Positions 17,013 to 24,416 of a stretch of DNA of 64,000 nt are shown here, piece by piece (positions within the stretch are counted from its first letter, which is position 1; every line of letters starts with the position of its first letter). The translations under genes and the position numbers were made by a program. The stretch is from an uncultured Collinsella sp. (GTDB taxonomy: Bacteria; Actinomycetota; Coriobacteriia; Coriobacteriales; Coriobacteriaceae): assembly GCA_902489665.1 (NCBI GenBank), contig CABUAT010000001.1, positions 1-64,000 on the forward strand, written 5' to 3'. The notes under the pieces are model-generated. The model worked only from the letters and a program-made list of their open reading frames with translations, was not told where the DNA came from and made no database searches.

Positions 17013-18200
17013 TTAGGCCTGTACGTACTTGCCGTCGGTGATGACGTACGCCGTGGGCTCCTTCTGGACCTGGCCCTTATCGTTCCAGGTGAGCTTGCCG
17101 GTCAGACCGTCAACGGTAATCTTGAGCATAGCCTTAGGCAGCTTCTCGGCGACCTCGGTCGGGTCGGCGTCGACACCAAGACCGGCCTCCTCGAGGGCCT
17201 CGGCCACCGCGTGCACGCCGTCGTAAGCGTCGGCGGCAAACTGGTCCGGAGTCTCGCCATACTTATCCTTGTAAGCGTTGACGAAGTCGGCGTTCTTCTC
17301 GTCGTCGGCGGAGAACGGGGTCATGAGCAGCAGACCCTCGGCAAGAGAGGTGTCGAAGCCCTCAACGCCCAGGATGCCGTCCATGCCGTCGCAGCCCATC
17401 ATCTTGACGTCGTAGCCCATGTCCTTGGCGTTCTTGAGCAGGACGGACGCCGGCGTGTAGTAGATCGGCGCAAAGATCATGGTAGCGCCGGCCTGCTTGG
17501 CCTTGGTGAGCTGGTTGGTAAAGCTCGTGGCGGAGTCGTCCTTAAAGGTCTCCTCGTCAACAATCTCGAGCTTGGATTTAGCGGCCTGAACCTTAAAGGA
17601 ATCTGCGATGCCCGAAGAATAGGCGTCGCCGGAGTTATAGAACAGCACGAACTTCTCGTCCGCATACTTCTGCGCCAGGAACTTGGCAGCGTTGACGCCC
17701 TGGTTGGGATCGGTAAAGCAAACCTGGAAGACGCAATCCTTGCCCTTGGTGACGTCCTCGGAGGACGCGGACGGAGTGATCATGAACGTCTCGGGGTCGT
17801 TACCGCACTCGGCGGCAACGGCAACCGACGCACCCGTGGTGGTCGGGCCGACGAGGGCCTGCATGCCCCAGTCGAGCAGGGTGTTAAAGGCGTTGACGGC
17901 CTTCTCGCCGTCGGCCTGGTCATCCTCGGCCTTGCTGGCAAGCGGCAGCTCCTTGGTCGAGAAATCCTTGCAGCCAAGCTCGACACCCTGGGTAACGGAC
18001 TTGCCGTAGGACGCGTTGGCGCCGGTCAGCGGGCCGATGGTGCCGATCTTAAACGAAGCGTCGCCCGAAGCGGAACCGCTGTCGCCGCCGTTGGAGGAGC
18101 AGCCAGCTAGAATAGACATCGCCCCCAGACCTGCTGCGCTCGCGATAACGCTCCTGCGATTCATAACAGGGTTCAATGACTTACCGGTGAGGCTCGACAT
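17013..18200 (-). CDS. Branched-chain amino acid ABC substrate-binding lipoprotein (copy 2)
   Basis: A 395-residue periplasmic-binding-protein-type lipoprotein (LivJ/LivK family) that delivers ligand to LivHM. The leader holds a twin-arginine pair (NRRSVIAS) and the lipobox LAGC at about residues 31-34. The mature domain opens FKIGTIGPLTG, typical of the family. The ATG at 18200 has GAGGAG eight bases upstream. By eye well over half of its residues match the neighbour at 18472-19638, and the C-terminal halves are nearly the same, so this is a tandem duplication. The ligand-lobe residues between about 60 and 140 differ most, so the two may differ in specificity. Confidence 0.93.
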   Translation of the reverse strand: MSSLTGKSLNPVMNRRSVIASAAGLGAMSILAGCSSNGGDSGSASGDASFKIGTIGPLTGANASYGKSVTQGVELGCKDFSTKELPLASKAEDDQADGEKAVNAFNTLLDWGMQALVGPTTTGASVAVAAECGNDPETFMITPSASSEDVTKGKDCVFQVCFTDPNQGVNAAKFLAQKYADEKFVLFYNSGDAYSSGIADSFKVQAAKSKLEIVDEETFKDDSATSFTNQLTKAKQAGATMIFAPIYYTPASVLLKNAKDMGYDVKMMGCDGMDGILGVEGFDTSLAEGLLLMTPFSADDEKNADFVNAYKDKYGETPDQFAADAYDGVHAVAEALEEAGLGVDADPTEVAEKLPKAMLKITVDGLTGKLTWNDKGQVQKEPTAYVITDGKYVQA

Positions 18201-18471
18201 GCGGCTCTCCTCTCAAATCTCGTCGGGTTTCGGTTACCCAACAGGCCATCCTTCGCCGTGTTCGGCGTTCGCAAAATAGTAGACGCTTTAGTTGAGAAAA
18301 GTGGCGATTATTTCAACTTTTCTTTTGTTTTGTCCGTTTATCCATAATTATGCGTATTTCTATTGGTTTATGCAGTTTAGCCACTTTATTGTGTGAAAGT
18401 AATGTTTCCATTCTGTTACAAGCGTCCCTGCCCTGATTAAAACAGCCTCACCGGTAGCGCTTTATGCGCAC
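18201..18471. promoter_or_regulatory. AT-rich gap upstream of binding protein copy 2
   Basis: About 270 bases that are far more AT-rich than the genes around them. They probably carry a separate promoter for the 17013-18200 gene and the liv genes. No single -35/-10 pair is clear enough to name. Short T-rich runs near 18301-18330 might also help end the upstream transcript. Confidence 0.4.
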
Positions 18472-19638
18472 TTAGGCGGCGATGTACTTGCCGTCCTGGA
18501 TCACATAGGCTGTAGCGGGCTTCTCGACTTGGCCCTCGTCGTTCCACGTGAGCTCGCCCGTCAGGCCCTCGATCTTGATCTTGCGCATGGCCTTGGCAAG
18601 ATCGCCGGCAATGTCGGCGCCGTCGGCCGTGATGTCGATGTCTGCCTTATCGATAGCCTCGACAATCGCATGGACGCAGTCATAGGCATCGGCGGCAAAC
18701 TGGTTGGGCGTCTCGTCGTAGGCGTCCTTATATGCCTTGACGAAGTCGGCGTTCTTCTCATCGTCGGCAGAGAACGGGGTCATGAGCAGCACGCCCTCGG
18801 CAAGAGAGGTGTCGAAGCCCTCAACGGAGAGCAGGCCGTCCATGCCGTCGGTGCCCATGAGGGTCATGTCGTAGCCCATGTCCTTGGCGTTCTTGAGCAA
18901 AACGGACGCCGGCGTGTAATAGATCGGGGCAAAGATAAGCGTGGCGCCGGCCTCCTTGGCCTTGGTGAGCTGGTTGGTAAAGCTCGTGGAGGAGTCGTCC
19001 TTAAAGGTCTCGGTATCGACGATATCAAGTTTGGACTCCTTGGCCTGCTCGGCAAAGGCATCGGCAACACCCGAGCTGTACGTATCGCCGGAGTTGTAAA
19101 ACAGGGCGATCTTGGCGTCTGCATACTTCTCGGCCAAAAACTTGGCAGCACTCGCGCCCATGGTGGGGTCGGTAAAGCAAACCTGGAAAACCGTGGTCTT
19201 GTCCTTGGTGACGTCGAGGGACGAAGCAGAGGGCGTGACCATGAGCATATCGTCGGCGATCTCGCCCGAGACAGCGACGGCGGCACCAGTCGTGACGGGG
19301 CCGACGAGCGCCTGCATGCCCCAGTCGCACAGGGTATTGAAGGCGTTGATAGCCTTCTCGCCGTCGGCGACGTCATCCTCGGACTTAAGCGAGAGTTTGA
19401 GGTCCTTGGTCGAGAAATCCTTGGCGGCAAGCTTGGCACCCTTCTCGGCCGAAACGCCATAGGTTGCCGCGGCGCCGGTCAGAGGGCCGATGACACCGAT
19501 CTTGAAGGTCTTGCCGTCATCGGCGGAGCCGCCGTCCGAGCCGCCCGACGAGCAACCAGCGAGTGCTGCGGTGCTGCCGAGCGCCGCAGCGCCGGCGAGA
19601 AAGTTCCTACGGCTGAGCGTGCTGTTGATGTTGAACAT
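18472..19638 (-). CDS. Branched-chain amino acid ABC substrate-binding lipoprotein (copy 1)
   Basis: A 388-residue LivJ/LivK-type lipoprotein. The leader contains SRRNFLAGAAAL, a twin-arginine motif, and ends in the lipobox LAGC near residue 29, followed by a Ser/Gly-rich linker. The mature part opens FKIGVIGPLTG. GGGGGA precedes the ATG. It is first in the minus-strand liv cluster, followed by its paralogue, livH, livM, livG and livF. Several long stretches are almost identical between the two copies even at DNA level, which points to recent duplication or gene conversion. Confidence 0.93.
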   Translation of the reverse strand: MFNINSTLSRRNFLAGAAALGSTAALAGCSSGGSDGGSADDGKTFKIGVIGPLTGAAATYGVSAEKGAKLAAKDFSTKDLKLSLKSEDDVADGEKAINAFNTLCDWGMQALVGPVTTGAAVAVSGEIADDMLMVTPSASSLDVTKDKTTVFQVCFTDPTMGASAAKFLAEKYADAKIALFYNSGDTYSSGVADAFAEQAKESKLDIVDTETFKDDSSTSFTNQLTKAKEAGATLIFAPIYYTPASVLLKNAKDMGYDMTLMGTDGMDGLLSVEGFDTSLAEGVLLMTPFSADDEKNADFVKAYKDAYDETPNQFAADAYDCVHAIVEAIDKADIDITADGADIAGDLAKAMRKIKIEGLTGELTWNDEGQVEKPATAYVIQDGKYIAA

Positions 19639-19889
19639 GGTGTCCCCCTTTTTCGCTGGCCGCGATGCGGCCGTCTTGCGGTACAGGGCAAACCTTATGG
19701 CGCAAACGTTGACAGTTTGTTACGGAGTTCCGTTTGTAGCGAGCATGTTTCCAATGTTTCCGCAGCGTTTCGGGGGTGCCGTTTTGTGCGACTCCTGTTG
19801 CCTGGCGAGCACGCGCCCTCGGTTCACGCTAGAATGCACTCAACCTTTAAGCGGTTAATCCATCCATAAGATGCACGAAGGAGCTATCT
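19639..19889. promoter_or_regulatory. Divergent promoter region, liv binding protein and hom
   Basis: A 251-base gap between divergent genes. On the plus strand TAGAAT at 19830-19835 is a plausible -10 for hom, without a strong -35. No T-box or riboswitch fold was recognised. The minus-strand promoter is not evident. Confidence 0.35.
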
Positions 19890-21233
19890 ATGAGCGAACC
19901 CCTGCGCACCGTGAACGTCGGCCTCATCGGTCTGGGAACCGTCGGCGGCGGCGTGGCCCGCCTGATTAAGAGCCACCACGATGAGTACCTGGCCGCCTAC
20001 GGCATCGACCTTAAGCTGACCCGCGCCTGTGCGCTTGCCTGGGAGCAGGCTGAAGCAGCCGGTATTGAGCGCGAGGCCTTTACGAGTGACTGGCATGATG
20101 TCGTCACCGACCCAGCCGTCGATATCGTCGTCGAGCTCATCGGAGGCGAGCACCCCGCGACCGAGATCTTCACCACCGCCTTCGAGAACGGCAAGCACGT
20201 CGTCTCTGCCAACAAGGCCCTACTGGGCCGTCATGTCGAGACGCTCGCCGAGAAGGCGCGCGCGTGCGGCGTGCAGATTAAGTGCGAGGCCAGCTGCGGC
20301 GGCGGCATCCCCATCGTGAGCACGCTCGAGCACGACCTGGTGGGCAACAAGATCCTGACCATCGCCGGCATTCTCAACGGCACCACCAACTATATCCTGT
20401 CGCGCATGGACGCCGAGGGTGCCGATTACGCCGACGTACTTGCCGACGCGCAGGCCAAGGGCTATGCCGAGGCCGACCCGTCCGCCGACGTCGACGGCTT
20501 CGACGCCGCCAGCAAGACGGCGATCCTCGCCTCCATCGGCTTTGGCACCCGCGTGACCACCGACGACGTATACCAGCAGGGTATCCGTACCATCGGCGCC
20601 GAGGACATCGCCCAGGCCCGCGAGCTCGGCTACACCATTAAGCCGCTCGGCATCGCCCGCAATACCGACGCCGGCGTCGACGTCCGCGTGCATCCCACGC
20701 TGATCCCCGCCGATCACATGCTTGCCAAGGTCAACGGAGCCATGAACGCTGTCTACGTGGTAGGCGACGCCGTGGGCGAGACCATGTTCTACGGTGCCGG
20801 AGCTGGCTCCTTCCCCACCGCGAGCGCCGTCGTGGGCGATATTCTGTCGCTCTCCGAGCAGATCAGCCGCGGCGTGGCTCCGCTGCCCGAGATTGAGCCC
20901 TATGGTCACAACCTCGCCTTTAAGCCCATGGACGAACTCCAGACCAAGTACTATGTGCGCCTGAAGGTCGCCGACCGCGTGGGCGCCCTGTCCGAAACGG
21001 TCGACATCTTTGCCAAGCACAACATCTCGATCTCGCTCATCAACCAGGTCGAGGACGGCAAGTCGGGCGTCAGCGATGCCTGCTCGGTCATCTTCCTGAC
21101 GCACCGCGCGCTCGAGAAGGACGTCCAGGCTGCCGCCGCCGAGCTTGCCGGCGTCGACTGCGTGGCCGAGGTCGCCAACGTCCTGCGCATCGAGGACGTC
21201 GAGGCCTGGACCGAAGGCGTCATGGCCAACTAG
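19890..21233 (+). CDS. hom: Homoserine dehydrogenase
   Basis: A 447-residue enzyme that reduces aspartate semialdehyde to homoserine with NAD(P)H, the branch point to threonine and methionine. The Rossmann motif GLGTVGGG is at residues 14-21, and the homoserine dehydrogenase core contains the expected GILNGTTNYIL and the AKGYAEADPSADVDG segment. A C-terminal ACT domain (about 355-440, from YYVRLKVADRVG) suggests feedback control by threonine. The start has GAAGGAG upstream. It is followed by a terminator, so it is probably monocistronic. Confidence 0.97.
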   Translation: MSEPLRTVNVGLIGLGTVGGGVARLIKSHHDEYLAAYGIDLKLTRACALAWEQAEAAGIEREAFTSDWHDVVTDPAVDIVVELIGGEHPATEIFTTAFENGKHVVSANKALLGRHVETLAEKARACGVQIKCEASCGGGIPIVSTLEHDLVGNKILTIAGILNGTTNYILSRMDAEGADYADVLADAQAKGYAEADPSADVDGFDAASKTAILASIGFGTRVTTDDVYQQGIRTIGAEDIAQARELGYTIKPLGIARNTDAGVDVRVHPTLIPADHMLAKVNGAMNAVYVVGDAVGETMFYGAGAGSFPTASAVVGDILSLSEQISRGVAPLPEIEPYGHNLAFKPMDELQTKYYVRLKVADRVGALSETVDIFAKHNISISLINQVEDGKSGVSDACSVIFLTHRALEKDVQAAAAELAGVDCVAEVANVLRIEDVEAWTEGVMAN

Positions 21234-21264
21234 CCCAACACCCGCTTAACAATACGCACCTCGG

Positions 21265-21300
21265 GAGCTCCCGTCCTATGTGGGACGGGAGCCCTTTTCT
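21265..21300 (+). terminator. Terminator of hom
   Basis: GCTCCCGTCC pairs with GGACGGGAGC around a short loop, followed by CCTTTTCT. It lies 30-65 bases past the hom stop. Confidence 0.85.
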
Positions 21301-21449
21301 ATCCGGCTTCCAAGCACAGCGGCAAAGCGGCATTTGCACGAGCCGTTCATCGGTAGCGCGGGTTACCGTTCACCGATATGCGAACGCAGCCGATTCCGGC
21401 TCCCGTTACGCTGTGCTGCGTATGTCCGCCCAAAACGAGAGGAAAGCCC

Positions 21450-22199
21450 ATGCTGCTCGAGGGTAAGAAAGCAATCATCACCGGAGGCACACGCGGAATC
21501 GGCTATGCGATCGCCTGCCGCTTTATCGAGGAAGGCGCCGCCGTCACCGTCTTTGGCTCGCGCCAGGAGACTGCCGACGCGGCCGTTGAGAAGCTGACAG
21601 CCGCCTATCCCGACGCCAAGGTCTGGGGTCGTTCCTGCGATCTCACCTCGCTCGAAGCCGTAACCGAGGCGTTTACCCAGGCTGCCACCGATATGGGCGG
21701 CTTGGATACAGTCGTCAACAATGCCGGCATCTCCCAGCGCTCGCCCCTTTTGGATTATACGGCCGAGGAGTTCGCAAAGGTCATGGATCTCAATGTCGTC
21801 GCCGTCTTTAACGGTCACCAGGCGGCCGCCAAGATCATGACCGAGGCCGGCCACGGCGGCACCATCACTACCACGAGCTCGATGGTCGCCAAGTACGGCC
21901 AGCCCTCCGGCGTCGGTTACCCCACGTCCAAGTTTGCCGTCAACGGCATGGTCCAGTCGCTCTCGCGCGAGCTCGCCCCCATGGGCATCCGCGTCAACGC
22001 CGTTGCCCCTGGCGTGACTAAGACCGACATGGTCGCCAACCTACCCGAAGAGGTTATTAAGCCCATCATCGCCACTATTCCGCTCGGCCGCATGGGCGAG
22101 CCCGAGGATGTCGCCAACGCCTTTGTCTTCTTGGCAAGCGACATGTCCTCCTATGTCACGGGCGCCATCCTCCCCGTCGACGGAGCCGCCCGCTCCTAA
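21450..22199 (+). CDS. SDR family oxidoreductase (FabG-like)
   Basis: A 249-residue classical short-chain dehydrogenase/reductase. The NAD(P)-binding motif TGGTRGIG is at residues 11-18, NNAG follows, and the catalytic Tyr157 and Lys161 sit in YPTSK, with Ser about 13 residues before. The C-terminal PVDGA is typical. It resembles 3-oxoacyl-ACP reductase and 3-hydroxy-dehydrogenases; a bile-acid or steroid role, known for some gut SDRs, cannot be judged here. The ATG at 21450 has GAGAGGA upstream. It stands alone between two terminators. Confidence 0.9.
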   Translation: MLLEGKKAIITGGTRGIGYAIACRFIEEGAAVTVFGSRQETADAAVEKLTAAYPDAKVWGRSCDLTSLEAVTEAFTQAATDMGGLDTVVNNAGISQRSPLLDYTAEEFAKVMDLNVVAVFNGHQAAAKIMTEAGHGGTITTTSSMVAKYGQPSGVGYPTSKFAVNGMVQSLSRELAPMGIRVNAVAPGVTKTDMVANLPEEVIKPIIATIPLGRMGEPEDVANAFVFLASDMSSYVTGAILPVDGAARS

Positions 22200-22245
22200 G
22201 GGGCCACAAGCCTCAGCTCCCAGCCTCAATATTGCTCAACCAAAA

Positions 22246-22291
22246 GGCGCGCTGTCTGCATCAACTGCAGGCAGCGCGCCTTCTTCTGTTT
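22246..22291 (+). terminator. Terminator of the SDR gene
   Basis: GGCGCGCTGTCTGC pairs with GCAGGCAGCGCGCC around a seven-base loop and is followed by a TTCTTCTGTTT tract. It ends six bases before the 62-bp repeat array. Confidence 0.88.
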
Positions 22292-22296
22292 GAAGT

Positions 22297-22668
22297 GGAA
22301 GCCGTGTCCCAGAATTCCGGCTCAGACCGGGACGCAGCTTCCCTCAGGGCCATGTTTCGGAAAATGTGCCCCGTTTTGAACGCCGATTCTGGGACACCGT
22401 TTCCGCAACGGGTCTCTCGCGGAAACTGTATCCCACTCTGAGCGCCCATTCCGGGACACAGTTTCCCCAAGGCCTTTGTTTCGGAAAGCGCATCCCATTA
22501 CGCGTCTTCAAACTGGGACGCGCTTTCCGGCAGGGGTCCAAAGCGGAAACTGCATCCCGCTCTGAGCGTCCATTCTGGGATGTGGCTTCCCGATGGGGGC
22601 CGATGCGGAAACCGCATCCCGTTCCGAGCCTTCAAAGCGGGACGCGCCTTCCCCTAGGGGAGCATCTC
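22297..22668. repeat. Array of six tandem 62-bp hairpin repeats
   Basis: Six units of exactly 62 bases, starting at 22297, 22359, 22421, 22483, 22545 and 22607. Every unit is a 14-base arm of the form GGAAacYGYrTCCC, an 18-base loop, a 14-base complementary arm (GGGAyrCrGYTTCC) and a 16-base spacer. Arms pair at 11-13 of 14 positions. Between units 3 and 4 three arm positions change together on both sides, so the pairing is conserved rather than the sequence. The loops of units 3 and 5 match at 15 of 18 positions; others look inverted. The array fills the space between the SDR terminator and the stop codon of the minus-strand antiporter gene. Confidence 0.93.
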
Positions 22669-22669
22669 G

Positions 22670-24232
22670 TTATTTGCCGTCGTCGTCCTGGGCTTCATCG
22701 CGCGCGTAGAGCTCCAGCATGCGGCGGCGGTATTCGTGCACGGCGAGCTTGGCGCGCTCCAGGCGGCGGCGCTCACGCGGAGTCAGCTTGGACGGGTCGA
22801 TCTCGTCGCCATAGGTCTTCTCGGCCAGCAAATGAGCGGCGTCCACGATACGGGCATCGATGTGCCCGCTTGCCGCCTCGGTCGAGAGGCGGTCGGCAAT
22901 GGAATCAAGGGTAGGTATGCCGTCGAGCGAACGCCCATGTCCATGCGAGGTCAGCAGCTCGTGCTCGCGTGCGAGCAGGCTCGCCAAATCGTGATGGGCG
23001 CGCAAGATGTCAAGCGCATCGGATGGATGCTCGGCAACCTCTGCCACGGCAGCGACCGGTGCGGCGTCGACCACGCGGTAGAAGAGCTGCGCGAGCAGCG
23101 GCATCAAGAACACCGTGATGGCACCGGCGGCAACCATGACCGACGCAATATCTTGCGACAGCGCGCCCGCGTTGACGGCAACGCTCGTCACGGCAACGAT
23201 GATCGGAAGCGCCGTGGTGCAGTACAGGGCCACGGTAATGCGACCATACGCCGACACATCGCGCGTCGCAGGACAAATGCCCATAGAGATGAGGATGGGC
23301 ACGGCACGAATAATCAGCAACGCCACGATAAAGCCCGCGAGCAAGCCCGGACGCGACGCCACGGCCGTCAGGTCGATCTTTGCGCCCGATACGGTGAAGA
23401 ACACCGGAATCAAAAAGCCGTAGGCCAGGCCGTCGAGCTTAGTCTCGAGCGTATGGTTGCCCTCGGGGATGATATAGCGCAGGACAAAGCCGGCGGCAAA
23501 AGAACCCAACACGATGTCGAGGTCAAAGACGGCGGAGAATGCCACGAGCGTGACCAGGATGAGCACCGTCAGGCGCACGAAGGTCTGCGACGTGGTATCG
23601 GCGCGTTCCTCGACAAACGCAAAGAAGCGGCTGCCGACGCGCTTGGAGCGGCTTGGGACCACGGCCAGCAACACGCAGACCACCGCAAACAAGCCAAGGA
23701 TTACAAGCGTCTGGATGCCGGTGCGGGCAGACAGCAGCACCGACATGGCGAGCACAGGGCCGAGCTCACCCCAGGTGCCATACGCGAGAATCGAGTCGCC
23801 CACACGCGTGCCAGTGAGCGAGCGCTCACGCATGATGGGCACGAGCGTGCCGAGCGCCGTCGAAGTGAGGGCAAGCGTCACGGCGATACCGTCGAAATGG
23901 CTGACCGAGAACCACGGAGTAAAGCGCACGGCAAGCCAGGCGATACCAAACGTGACGACCCACGTCGCCAAGCCGTAGCGCCCCTCGACGCCCGTGATGC
24001 TCTTGGGATCGATCTCAAAGCCGGCAAGCAGGAACAAAAATGCCAGACCGAGCTCTGACACGAGCGAGACCTCGGCATCCACATGGATGACGCCGAGCAT
24101 ATGGGGTCCCAGCACCGCACCGAACACGAGCAAAAAGACCGTCTCGGGAACGGGTTTTCCGGGAATCGCCGAGGCGATGAAGGGGCTTGCAAAGGCCACG
24201 AGCGCGATGATGGCGAGTGAAACGAATGCCAT
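22670..24232 (-). CDS. Cation:proton antiporter (CPA family, Na+/H+ exchanger domain)
   Basis: A 520-residue protein with about 12-13 hydrophobic segments to residue 390, then a hydrophilic C-terminal part of about 130 residues. Segments such as FGAVLGPHMLGVI, LGLAFLFLLAGFEID and FAAGFVLRYIIPEGNH fit the Na+/H+ exchanger fold (KefB/NhaP-like CPA2). FLIPVFFTVSGAKID is the usual helix with conserved residues. It should exchange Na+ or K+ for H+ in pH and ion balance. The tail has no recognised TrkA-N domain. The stop codon begins two bases beyond the 62-bp repeat array, so the array forms the 3' end of this message. Confidence 0.88.
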   Translation of the reverse strand: MAFVSLAIIALVAFASPFIASAIPGKPVPETVFLLVFGAVLGPHMLGVIHVDAEVSLVSELGLAFLFLLAGFEIDPKSITGVEGRYGLATWVVTFGIAWLAVRFTPWFSVSHFDGIAVTLALTSTALGTLVPIMRERSLTGTRVGDSILAYGTWGELGPVLAMSVLLSARTGIQTLVILGLFAVVCVLLAVVPSRSKRVGSRFFAFVEERADTTSQTFVRLTVLILVTLVAFSAVFDLDIVLGSFAAGFVLRYIIPEGNHTLETKLDGLAYGFLIPVFFTVSGAKIDLTAVASRPGLLAGFIVALLIIRAVPILISMGICPATRDVSAYGRITVALYCTTALPIIVAVTSVAVNAGALSQDIASVMVAAGAITVFLMPLLAQLFYRVVDAAPVAAVAEVAEHPSDALDILRAHHDLASLLAREHELLTSHGHGRSLDGIPTLDSIADRLSTEAASGHIDARIVDAAHLLAEKTYGDEIDPSKLTPRERRRLERAKLAVHEYRRRMLELYARDEAQDDDGK

Positions 24233-24416
24233 GTGATGCCTTTCTCTTGTTTGCGCTTCACTGTAGCACCCTCGCCGTCCTCAACGCGCCGCGAGCTGTC
24301 GTATCATAGTGAGGTTTACAAACATGTGGCTCAAGGCGACCGCAGGGCAGACCCCGCAAACCGACCGCTGCCGCATACCGTACCGTACGCCCAACCGATC
24401 AGGAAGGCAGGAACCA
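24233..24416. promoter_or_regulatory. Divergent promoter gap, antiporter and purL
   Basis: A 184-base gap. TATCAT near 24302 on the plus strand could be a -10 for purL. No purine riboswitch or PurR box was recognised. Confidence 0.3.

Noticed and set aside
19639..19889. T-box or amino acid riboswitch ahead of hom
   Set aside because: No T-box sequence, specifier hairpin or terminator/antiterminator pair could be found in the gap.
22297..22668. CRISPR array
   Set aside because: The period is regular, but each unit is a self-complementary hairpin with drifted sequence. There are no identical repeats with unique spacers and no cas genes nearby.
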